Source: UBA4582 sp047630175
GTDB lineage: Bacteria > Pseudomonadota > Gammaproteobacteria > Pseudomonadales > Azotimanducaceae
Direction of reading: 5' to 3'
DNA: 12,802 nt
NCBI GenBank assembly: GCA_047630175.1
Contig: JBLHVI010000095.1
Location: 1 to 12,802, forward strand
Part shown: positions 6,938 to 12,802 of the stretch, in pieces
How positions within the stretch are numbered: position 1 is the stretch's first letter
Layout of the letters: each line of letters opens with the position of its first letter
The notes under the pieces: generated by a model
Seen by the model: only the letters and a program-made list of their open reading frames with translations
Database searches by the model: none
Told to the model about the DNA's origin: nothing
Made by a program: the position numbers and the translations under genes

Positions 6938-7945
6938 TCAACCAGGCTCGGATTCAGACCCAATGTCTGCCCGCAATAAACCACGAAATGCGGTGCGGGC
7001 ATTACTTTTGCCCTGCACTACGTCAAACACTTCGCGAGCGATGGGCATATCAATCGAATACCGATTAGCTAGGTCGATCACCGCGGGCGCGCTTTTAACA
7101 CCTTCTGCCACCATGTACATTTTGTTAATAATGTCGTCGATGCTGTGCCCCTTGCCAAGCTCAAAACCCACGGAACGATTACGACTCTGAGGACTGGTAC
7201 AGGTTGCCACCAAATCGCCCATGCCCGTGAGGCCTGAGAAGGTTTGGATCTCGCCGCCCATAGCAACACCCAGACGAGTAATTTCGGCTAGACCACGTGT
7301 AATTACCGCCGAACGGGTATTCTCGCCGGCCCCCTGGCCATCGCCCATGCCCGCAGCGATAGCGATGATATTTTTTAACACGCCACCTACCTCACAACCG
7401 ATCACGTCATGATTGGTATAAACCCGGAATAGACCACAGTGAAAAATCTTCTGCACCTCTTTCATAATGATTTTGTCAGTCATGGCGATAACGCTGGCTG
7501 CCGCATACCCCGACATAATTTCCCGCGCCAGATTCGGTCCCGTCAGCACACCAGTGGGGTGCCCTGGTAACACCTCGTTAATGATCTCTGTCATCCGCAT
7601 TCCAGTGCTTAACTCAAGGCCCTTGGTGAGACTGATGACCGGCACCCAAGGGCGTATATAGCGTTTGACCTCCTCCAGCACGGCGCGAAAATTTTGGGAT
7701 GGTATCCCCATAACAATAACATCTTTAGGCGCTACCGCCTCTTCGATATCGTTAGTCGCCGTCAGTTTTTGCGGTAGTTTGGCTCCCGGCAAATAACGTT
7801 CGTTAGTATGCTGCTCATTAATCTCACCAACTGCTGCAGCATCACGCGCCCAAAGCTTAATGGATGCATTGCGCGCGACTAACGATGCCACAGTGGTGCC
7901 CCAGCTGCCACCGCCCAACAATCCGACTTTCAATTCAGTGCTCAT
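6938..7945 (-). CDS. gpsA: Glycerol-3-phosphate dehydrogenase [NAD(P)+]
   Basis: GpsA reduces dihydroxyacetone phosphate to sn-glycerol 3-phosphate, the backbone for phospholipid synthesis, in the cytoplasm. The 335-residue length is standard. The Rossmann glycines are in LLGGGSWGT (9-17). Other signatures are VISLTKGLE, LTGPNLAREI, EVGGVLKNIIAIAAGMGDG (with the conserved catalytic Lys), NTRSAVITRGLAEITRLG, TFSGLTGMGDL, SRNRSVG and the C-terminal VAEGVKSAPAV. Several segments (GIPSQNFRAVLEEV, MRMTEIINEVLPGHP, REIMSGYAAASVIAM, MPIAREV) recall mycobacterial GpdA proteins more than the E. coli type. It lies 48 bases downstream of the MaoC-like gene, with a GAGAGAT-like ribosome site, and is probably co-transcribed with it. 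The function is clear; the phylogenetic remark is from memory. Confidence 0.95.
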   Translation of the reverse strand: MSTELKVGLLGGGSWGTTVASLVARNASIKLWARDAAAVGEINEQHTNERYLPGAKLPQKLTATNDIEEAVAPKDVIVMGIPSQNFRAVLEEVKRYIRPWVPVISLTKGLELSTGMRMTEIINEVLPGHPTGVLTGPNLAREIMSGYAAASVIAMTDKIIMKEVQKIFHCGLFRVYTNHDVIGCEVGGVLKNIIAIAAGMGDGQGAGENTRSAVITRGLAEITRLGVAMGGEIQTFSGLTGMGDLVATCTSPQSRNRSVGFELGKGHSIDDIINKMYMVAEGVKSAPAVIDLANRYSIDMPIAREVFDVVQGKSNARTAFRGLLRADIGSESEPG

Positions 7946-7993
7946 GAGCTATCTCTCGCGAATACAATTTTGTTGTTCTTATGCTTTCTTTTA

Positions 7994-8809
7994 CTACAAG
8001 CCGCGCAAGCGGTAAATAGCGCGCAAATCGATGCTAGTAAAACACGTGTCGTCGGCCGCATTGAAGAGCGCAACCCGAACATCAACAAACTGGTGGCCTT
8101 TCTTTGTAAACAAATCGGTAACTGCCATCTCCGCAACCAGCGCAGTCCCCAGCGGCATAGGCGCAAAATTTTGCGACCGCGTGGCCATATGTACCCATGG
8201 ATTCATATAGGCATTGCGCGCCAGCACCCAGTTCGAACAGCCTAAGATAAACGACATATTGGCCAATCCGCCACCGTCCATCTGATGCAACCGAGGTAAC
8301 TGCGCCTCGTCCTGCAGATAGGTGTGCATTTCGTGCGCTGGGAGCCAGTTGAAGGCAACTGCGTAACAGCCTTGCTCGCGCAATTTTTGCATCGTCTCTC
8401 GCACAGCCGGTGGCGCGGCACGCTTACTCGCCATCACATCAAAACGCCGCTCTGGAGCCTTGCACGGCGCCACTTGTGTTGGCGGCGGTAAGCCAACCTC
8501 AGCACTGGCGCTGACGGTACCGTCTGGACGGCGTAATTGCGCATAGTATGACGTTTCACTGACTGAGCTTACTTCTACCGTAAACGTCTCACCGTCATAA
8601 AGAGGCGACAGTACGTTAATACTAGCCACGCCATCAGCTAGCCACGCCTCACCCCAATTCACTACCGCGGGATGACACAAATAAGCCGATATCGTAACAC
8701 CGGGTACTAGCCCTCCTTTGAAGCCATAAGCCTTGGCGACTTTGTCGCCGTGAATTTCATTCTCGGAATGAGGCACCTGATTGAACGCTATTGCCTGCCA
8801 GTTCTGCAC
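7994..8809 (-). CDS. Double-hotdog MaoC-like acyl dehydratase family protein
   Basis: The N-terminal half has a hydratase-2 pattern: HSENEIHGDKVAKAYGF (14-30) followed by GGLVPGVTISAYL. His20 and Asp22 sit where MaoC/R-hydratases carry catalytic Asp and His, although the order is not the classical DxNPxH. The C-terminal half, from PLGTALVAEMAVTDLF to AIYRLRGL, reads as a second hotdog without catalytic residues. MaoC-like enzymes hydrate enoyl-CoA or enoyl thioesters. The length, 271 residues, fits a double hotdog. The start is GTG at 8809, supported by a GGAGG ribosome site at 8820-8824. The exact substrate cannot be read from sequence, and the protein could have lost activity and act as a binding fold. 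Its gene is upstream of gpsA in the same orientation. Confidence 0.7.
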   Translation of the reverse strand: MQNWQAIAFNQVPHSENEIHGDKVAKAYGFKGGLVPGVTISAYLCHPAVVNWGEAWLADGVASINVLSPLYDGETFTVEVSSVSETSYYAQLRRPDGTVSASAEVGLPPPTQVAPCKAPERRFDVMASKRAAPPAVRETMQKLREQGCYAVAFNWLPAHEMHTYLQDEAQLPRLHQMDGGGLANMSFILGCSNWVLARNAYMNPWVHMATRSQNFAPMPLGTALVAEMAVTDLFTKKGHQFVDVRVALFNAADDTCFTSIDLRAIYRLRGL

Positions 8810-8819
8810 TATGATTAAA

Positions 8820-8824
8820 CCTCC
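8820..8824 (-). promoter_or_regulatory. Ribosome binding site deciding the GTG start of the MaoC-like gene
   Basis: GGAGG on the minus strand lies 10 bases before GTG at 8809. It supports a GTG start in a gene that has no ATG at its beginning. Confidence 0.65.
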
Positions 8825-9017
8825 GCTCTGTGTTGAACGCTAATAGAAGTCAGGAACGCTGGCTCCTATGCAACAGACTAACTGATGAAACTATTGAATT
8901 CGATAGCCTTTATCCAGCAATAAGGATCGCAGATGAACGCGCATAACGGTAGATCTATAACAGGTAAAAAGTTTGCGATTGGTCAGATTTTTGTCAGAGT
9001 CCACGATACGATCTCTC

Positions 9018-9134
9018 TATTCGCAGAGGGGTTTTTATTCGCTGAGCGCGCTTTATTTGCTGGAGGCTCTTTATTTCGCTGGGGGCGCTTTATTTGACTG
9101 GGGGCGCTTTATTCGCTAGGGGCGCTTTATTCGC
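9018..9134 (-). repeat. 18-19 bp tandem repeat spanning the 3' end of the diguanylate cyclase gene
   Basis: On the minus strand the unit is GCGAATAAAGCGCCCCCA and encodes Ala-Asn-Lys-Ala-Pro-Pro/Leu. Six full units are seen at 9117-9134, 9099-9116, 9080-9098, 9061-9079, 9043-9060 and 9025-9042, plus a partial unit at 9018-9024. The first two are 18 bp and in frame with the protein. The third and fourth are 19 bp with an extra A, which shifts the frame and creates TAA at 9090-9092. The remaining units are 18 bp again and lie beyond the stop. The array therefore mixes coding and non-coding copies of one repeat. Confidence 0.88.
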
Positions 9135-10811
9135 AGAGGGCTCTGCCACCGATGCTTCGGCGGCAGCGGCGATGGCGCGACAACAATTCCTGCCGGCCGC
9201 CTTGGCATCGTACAGGGCACGATCAGCGCGGGTGAACGCGCTCTCGAGGCTGTCGTTGCCTTGGAAGGTGGTAATGCCGATGGAGACCGTGATTTGAATC
9301 GCAACCTGTTCGAAGTCGACAGCGCTTTGCGCGACCACTTCCCGCAATTTGTTGAGTACCTCGACCGCTTGGGCAATGTTGGTCTCAGGCATCATGATCA
9401 CAAACTCTTCACCACCAAAGCGCGCAATAAAATCGCTTTTACGTAGACTCGTCTTGAGTGTCGCTGCCAGCGCCTGCAAAACCCTATCACCAGCGCCGTG
9501 GCCGTGTTCGTCATTAACCTTTTTAAAAAGGTCAACATCACACACAACCAAGCATAAATCGCCACGATGTCGTTGCCAGCGCGCCAGCTCTTCGGCGCCG
9601 CGCTGATTATAAGCCCTGCGATTGGGCAGCTGTGTTAGCACATCCAACATTGCGAGACGTTTTTGCGCTTCAAGCTGCTCAGCCGCCAAAAGGGACGAGT
9701 CCTCCATCGTCTGCAACCGCGCCGACATTTGCTCAAGCTCACCCACCAGCTGCCTTTGACGCTCCGCACCCTCCTTGCCGTGCTCATCAATTGTGAACAC
9801 GATCTGATCTAAATTTCTACTCACCTCAATTTTAAGATCGTCGATATCAACCGCGGAGGCGACGGTATCCTGCAGCGCGCTTACGTGGGCTAGCATGGCT
9901 TTATTTAACAAGCCTGCGGCATTGGTCTCCTCAGCAGTCAACGCTAAGCCCATAGCCAACTGACTGAAAGCCTCCTGCAGCCGCAGATTGAGCTGTTTAA
10001 GAAATGCTTGAAATTCGTCCTGATCGCGCTGAATACTGGCGAGCAACACCTCGCACAAATGCTCCAGTGCCGGGGCCAGCTCATAGCCGTTGAGGTCATG
10101 AGCAATCAGCGCTCGAGCAGCGTTATAATGCGTTTGCACAGATACCGGTGGCGTGACCCGCTCTAGCAGCTTCTCAAGCGTTTTTCTGACCGTCGGTTCA
10201 AGCTTCCAGTCAAGGGACTGTGCGCCGCTATCGCTGGAATTATCAGGTTGAACTTCGACGTCTGGTTGGCCCGCACTTCTGAACAAGCGAGACCACCCCG
10301 ACAGCGCCGGCTTAGACGCCCCGATCTTCTTTGGCTTCACCCGGGCCTGCAGCAACGCTGTCAGTGACAGCTGCTGCATATTCACTACTGCATCGAGCAT
10401 ACTCGGCAAGTCCGCATAGAGAAAATCCGAATCTTTGTATTGTCGCTGCAAGACCTCAACCTGCCGAGCCAAAGCCGGGGCTTGGCTGGCACGATGGAGC
10501 TGGCTAAGGAGCATCTGAATGTGAACCAAAACCTTCTGACTGGCTTGTAGTCGCTGGTTCAGGGCGGGCTTAAGGCTCAATTCCATCGCACTGATCAAAA
10601 GATCCAGGTCAGCGTTCGAAGGAATTTCTTTGCGCATCAGCCCGCGCAATACCAGCAGGTTACGGTCGGTAGACGCGTCAAAACCTGTACCCAACTGTCC
10701 TGTGACGTTAAGCCCGCGAACCAGCAAACCCGCCTTGCGGGCATAGCGCTGGTGCTGCTCTTCTTGCTGGTCTACCGCACTTCGATACTGCTCTTTCTTA
10801 TCTTTTGCCAT
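9090..10811 (-). CDS. Diguanylate cyclase, GGDEF domain with helical N-terminus
   Basis: The enzyme makes cyclic di-GMP from two GTP. The 573-residue product (from ATG at 10811) has no signal peptide or membrane helix, so it is cytoplasmic. Residues 1 to about 385 are mostly helical with coiled-coil stretches and match no sensor domain I can name. The GGDEF domain follows: DVLTQLPNRRAYNQR (about 390), DVD with metal-binding Asp425/427, KVNDEHGHGAGD, the active site GGEEF at 466-470, and VSIGITTF. RKSD at 457-460, five residues before GGEEF, is an intact RxxD product-inhibition site. The C-terminus is a repeat-encoded tail SANKAPLANKAPPVK. An in-frame GTG at 10838 would add nine residues; neither start has a strong ribosome site. 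The N-terminus (QYRSAVDQQEEQHQRY) loosely recalls pseudomonad DgcP-type cyclases, but that is uncertain. Confidence 0.93.
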   Translation of the reverse strand: MAKDKKEQYRSAVDQQEEQHQRYARKAGLLVRGLNVTGQLGTGFDASTDRNLLVLRGLMRKEIPSNADLDLLISAMELSLKPALNQRLQASQKVLVHIQMLLSQLHRASQAPALARQVEVLQRQYKDSDFLYADLPSMLDAVVNMQQLSLTALLQARVKPKKIGASKPALSGWSRLFRSAGQPDVEVQPDNSSDSGAQSLDWKLEPTVRKTLEKLLERVTPPVSVQTHYNAARALIAHDLNGYELAPALEHLCEVLLASIQRDQDEFQAFLKQLNLRLQEAFSQLAMGLALTAEETNAAGLLNKAMLAHVSALQDTVASAVDIDDLKIEVSRNLDQIVFTIDEHGKEGAERQRQLVGELEQMSARLQTMEDSSLLAAEQLEAQKRLAMLDVLTQLPNRRAYNQRGAEELARWQRHRGDLCLVVCDVDLFKKVNDEHGHGAGDRVLQALAATLKTSLRKSDFIARFGGEEFVIMMPETNIAQAVEVLNKLREVVAQSAVDFEQVAIQITVSIGITTFQGNDSLESAFTRADRALYDAKAAGRNCCRAIAAAAEASVAEPSANKAPLANKAPPVK

Positions 10812-10847
10812 AATCTGCGTGTTCGATCCGCTAGTCACCTGAGCTTA

Positions 10848-10874
10848 AGTATAGGCAAAGATTCACATTCGCAA
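10848..10874 (-). promoter_or_regulatory. Possible promoter of the diguanylate cyclase gene
   Basis: TATACT (10848-10853, five of six matches to the -10) has TTGCGA (10869-10874) 15 bases upstream, a spacing shorter than ideal. Transcription would start almost at the in-frame GTG (10838), giving a leader of about 30 bases for the ATG at 10811. A second TATAGT lies further upstream. Confidence 0.3.
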
Positions 10875-10906
10875 CCTAAGCGACCGGGAAACTATAACTA
10901 ACGGCA

Positions 10907-10928
10907 TTGTCGAGCAAGTTTGTCGAGC
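10907..10928. repeat. 9-bp direct repeat upstream of the diguanylate cyclase
   Basis: TTGTCGAGC occurs at 10907-10915 and 10920-10928, start to start 13 bases apart. The pair lies between the asparaginase-like gene and the cyclase promoter region, a position suitable for a regulator site. The spacing is not a clean helical turn, so this is only suggestive. Confidence 0.35.
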
Positions 10929-10960
10929 CGGATGATCAAACACGCGCTTTGACGGTTATC

Positions 10961-11464
10961 CTAGATCGCGATAAAAGCATTACGACTACGATCTTTAACA
11001 ACCTGCCGCGCGTTAAAGACAGTGCCGTTCATTGTAATATAGACCCCTGGAGCGCAGGTTTGCGCGGCAGCAAAGGCCATACCCAAATTAAACATGGCAT
11101 CGGTCTCGGCAAATCTCGCTGGTGACAGAGCACCGGTCAGGACAATGGTTTTATTCGGAATATCCGCCAGTATGCGCCCTGTGTCGGTCATGGTGTCGGT
11201 GCCGTGCGTAATAACAATTTTGTCATGAGTACTATTAAGAATGACATCTCGAATCTGCGCACGATCTGCATCGGTCAACTCTAACGAGTCCTTGCGTAAT
11301 AACTCGTTGACCGCAAAAGCTTTCTTAACCACCGCTTGCTTTAACAGATCGCCCACAACGGAGTGCCCTACCTCGAAAGTGCTGTTGGCATCGAAGTAAA
11401 TCTTGTCGAAAGTGCCACCAGTAGTTAGCACTAAAATCTCGTCTGTGTTGCTCATACTCACCAT
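10961..11464 (-). CDS. Asparaginase-domain protein, single (N-terminal) domain form
   Basis: The product has 167 residues, half of a normal L-asparaginase (about 330). It carries the N-terminal domain signatures: LTTGGTFDKI (13-22) with Thr18 as the expected nucleophile, KDS at 58-60, and HGTDTM at 87-92 with the second catalytic Thr-Asp. These are followed by IVLTGALSPARFAETDAMFN and VYITMNGTVF. The end at RSRNAFIAI agrees with short asparaginase-domain proteins of similar length that I recall from Pseudomonas and relatives, so this looks like a natural short form, not a truncation. The C-terminal domain that helps build the active site between subunits is absent, so activity is uncertain. 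Translation may begin at ATG 11464 or at the ATG three codons later. It is cytoplasmic, with no signal peptide. Confidence 0.85.
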   Translation of the reverse strand: MVSMSNTDEILVLTTGGTFDKIYFDANSTFEVGHSVVGDLLKQAVVKKAFAVNELLRKDSLELTDADRAQIRDVILNSTHDKIVITHGTDTMTDTGRILADIPNKTIVLTGALSPARFAETDAMFNLGMAFAAAQTCAPGVYITMNGTVFNARQVVKDRSRNAFIAI

Positions 11465-11466
11465 GG

Positions 11467-11495
11467 CCTATGACGGACCCAGCGATAGGACTGGG
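11467..11495 (-). other. Two overlapping short inverted repeats in the leader of the asparaginase-like gene
   Basis: Just upstream of the ATG at 11464 the arms 11478-11482/11491-11495 (CCCAG and CTGGG) can pair. The arms 11467-11471/11485-11489 (CCTAT and ATAGG) are interleaved with them. The two pairings cannot both form, and the second would hide the AUAGG next to the start codon. Each stem is only 5 bp. Confidence 0.25.
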
Positions 11496-11673
11496 CGCAT
11501 TATTGTTACACATTCGCCGCGGTGGAGTCGACCATTGTAGTCGACAGCATCCATCATTTGACGGACTACTCTCTCATCTCGCAGGCTCCCGCTCGCTATA
11601 TCCGCGCAAACACCTCACCTTCAGCCCGAGACCAAGACATATGCAAGAGCGAATTGACACTAGGCGCTAGCCC

Positions 11674-12627
11674 CTATTCAACATGTCGATCTGGTCTGGA
11701 ATGGCGCCACTCTGCTAACAGGGTACGTAAAGCGCTAACAAAGGCCAACGGCTGATCGAGGAATACATGATGCTGAGCCTCGGGAATCGCGGCAAATGGC
11801 ACAGACTCGTCAAGCACCTTAAACATGAAGTCAGCAATATCCTGAGTAAAAAGATAGCTCTTCTCGCCATAAATCACCCCCACTCGACATCGCAGCCGCG
11901 CCAAGTCTTTATGCAGATCAGCACCGAACTCAAACTTGCGGAACATAGTGTCGTCGAACTTCCAAGTCCAGCCGTCATCTACTGCCTTAATGGAGTGACG
12001 ACCAATGTAGTCGAGAATATATTGATTCTCACAGCCCTGCGGGGGCATCAGTCGAAACCGTGCCAGCGCCGCATCAAAATCAGCATACACTCGCTTCGGT
12101 TTAACCGGTGAACTACGCGGATCACGTTCCCACTGAAAATCGGGTGGTCGTACTGCCGAGTCAACCAAGACAACGCCCCCTAGGCGTTGATTGTAGATCA
12201 AACCCGTTTTGAGCGTGATGTAACCACCAAAACTGTGCCCCACAATAATTGTGTCAGGGCCAAATTCAGCGTCGTCAGCAACCGCATTAATCTGTTTCGC
12301 AAAGGCCTCGGGCGTATACCGCTCACTGGCGCCACTGTCACCGGCGCCAGCTAGGTCGATAGCAATAACGCGGTAATGATCGAGAAAGAATGGCGCAATA
12401 AAAGTCCACCAATACGCATGAGCGCCGTTACCGTGAACAAAAATCAGGCCCGGCTTGTTCGGGTCGTCACCCCAGCGCAGAGAATGAATAGGCACCCCTG
12501 AAACATCGATAGTATGACTCGTGGGTTTTATAGAAAGACTATGTGTAAACCATTCGGGCACGCGGGTAGCAGTCGCCTTTGAATCAGGCTTTACCTCTGC
12601 TGATGTTGATGTTGATGTTGACGTCAA
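11674..12627 (-). CDS. Alpha/beta hydrolase
   Basis: The 317-residue product has the standard fold signatures. The oxyanion-hole loop is FVHGNGAHAYWW (63-74), DLAGAGDSG lies at 91-99, and the nucleophile elbow GHSFGG (130-135) contains Ser132. The catalytic His is in AQHHVFLDQP (His286 or His287). A cap-like insertion with basic and aromatic residues spans about 165-235. The strand-7 position usually held by Asp reads YGEKSYLF (253-260), so the acid is probably Glu255 or an Asp after strand 6 (VLVDSA, Asp156). The start is TTG at 12627, backed by a GGAGAG ribosome site at 12634-12639, 6 bases away. The N-terminus is a Ser-Thr stretch from a hexanucleotide repeat. There is no signal peptide. 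The substrate (ester, epoxide or other) cannot be deduced. Confidence 0.9.
   Translation of the reverse strand: MTSTSTSTSAEVKPDSKATATRVPEWFTHSLSIKPTSHTIDVSGVPIHSLRWGDDPNKPGLIFVHGNGAHAYWWTFIAPFFLDHYRVIAIDLAGAGDSGASERYTPEAFAKQINAVADDAEFGPDTIIVGHSFGGYITLKTGLIYNQRLGGVVLVDSAVRPPDFQWERDPRSSPVKPKRVYADFDAALARFRLMPPQGCENQYILDYIGRHSIKAVDDGWTWKFDDTMFRKFEFGADLHKDLARLRCRVGVIYGEKSYLFTQDIADFMFKVLDESVPFAAIPEAQHHVFLDQPLAFVSALRTLLAEWRHSRPDRHVE
12602..12621 (-). repeat. Hexanucleotide microsatellite at the start of the hydrolase gene
   Basis: Three perfect copies of GATGTT (plus strand, 12602-12619) and the start of a fourth encode the Ser-Thr repeats of the hydrolase N-terminus. Copy changes would alter the number of Ser-Thr pairs without shifting the frame. 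Confidence 0.75.
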
Positions 12628-12633
12628 AATGTA

Positions 12634-12639
12634 CTCTCC
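12634..12639 (-). promoter_or_regulatory. Ribosome binding site for the TTG start of the hydrolase
   Basis: GGAGAG on the minus strand is exactly 6 bases before TTG at 12627 and is the main reason to accept this rare start codon. Confidence 0.7.
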
Positions 12640-12716
12640 AAATTTGTTACCTGGCGTTAGTACCTGAGCTTATTAACCAACGTTAGCTCGCCGAAGTCCT
12701 TCGCCAAAGTTCATCG

Positions 12717-12802
12717 CTATTTTTGCCGAGCACGCTGAAAGCCGGGCCTCGCCATCAAACGCTCAAGATAGGCGCGTGTATTGGGCTTATATTTTTCATC
12801 AA
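12717..12802 (-). CDS. Probable glutathione S-transferase, C-terminal end (rest outside window)
   Basis: A frame open to the window edge ends in TAG (12717-12719). It reads DEKYKPNTRAYLERLMARPG, followed by FQRARQK and the stop. The pattern AYLERLxARPxFQRA is the usual last helix of bacterial glutathione S-transferases. Only about 27 residues are visible, so the subfamily and the N-terminal thioredoxin-like domain cannot be seen. It lies upstream of the hydrolase on the same strand with 89 bases between them. Confidence 0.72.
   Translation of the reverse strand, partial: DEKYKPNTRAYLERLMARPGFQRARQK

Noticed and set aside
6913..6939. Inverted repeat GACGCG...CGCGTC between the convergent lipoprotein and gpsA genes, considered as a terminator.
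   Set aside because: The stem is only 6 bp with a 15-base loop and no T-run, and one arm overlaps the gpsA stop.
8933..9097. A 54-codon plus-strand frame with AAGGAT about 6 bases before its ATG, running into the tandem repeats.
   Set aside because: Its second half is only the antisense of the cyclase repeat (LFAERALFAGG pattern) and it ends inside the cyclase gene. The product shows no family features, so a chance frame opened by the repeat is more likely.
10837..10847. The 11-mer ACCTGAGCTTA also occurs at 12662-12672, upstream of the hydrolase, suggesting a shared operator.
   Set aside because: Several 11-base matches are expected by chance in a window of this size, and the positions relative to the starts differ.
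11527..11545. Two GTCGAC palindromes 13 bases apart, considered as a regulator site or recombination site.
   Set aside because: Six-base palindromes are common, there is no longer symmetry around them, and no recombinase gene is nearby.
12674..12716. GAAG/CTTC inverted repeat near the end of the probable glutathione S-transferase gene, considered as its terminator.
   Set aside because: The stem is about 4 bp around a short loop and no T-run follows on the minus strand.

Overview
The window looks like chromosomal DNA of a marine-type gammaproteobacterium. GC content appears to be around 50 percent by eye. The evidence is gene content: a DUF3192-like lipoprotein, a short asparaginase-domain protein of a kind I recall from Pseudomonas-like bacteria, a TAXI-TRAP transporter, and many acyl-CoA and short-chain dehydrogenase genes. 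The genus cannot be fixed from sequence alone. I saw no rRNA, tRNA, CRISPR array, insertion sequence or phage gene.

Layout. 1-1514 (+): the 3' end of a DltE-like short-chain dehydrogenase (SDR), a possible 52-residue secreted peptide not previously called, a strong hairpin, and a complete SDR. 1549-6245 (-), transcribed right to left: a TAXI solute-binding protein, a fused TRAP permease (stop and start overlap as TAATG), a three-helix membrane protein and a class III CoA-transferase whose leader overlaps it. This looks like an uptake-plus-CoA-activation unit for a carboxylate. 6506-6877 (+): a DUF3192-like lipoprotein. 6938-8809 (-): GpsA, of a sequence type that recalls actinobacteria, and a double-hotdog MaoC-like protein. 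9090-10811 (-): a soluble GGDEF diguanylate cyclase with an intact product-inhibition site. 10961-11464 (-): a single-domain asparaginase-like protein. 11674-12627 (-): an alpha/beta hydrolase starting at TTG. 12717-12802 (-): the C-terminal end of a probable glutathione S-transferase.

The SDRs, CoA-transferase, MaoC-like protein, alpha/beta hydrolase and GST fit a versatile oxidative lifestyle on lipids, terpenoids or aromatics, but no complete pathway is visible. Most of the window is ordinary housekeeping and catabolic sequence. The most unusual structure is an 18-bp minisatellite that forms the C-terminal tail of the diguanylate cyclase, runs past its stop codon, and contains two 19-bp units whose extra base creates the stop. 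I found no clear new defence or mobile system.
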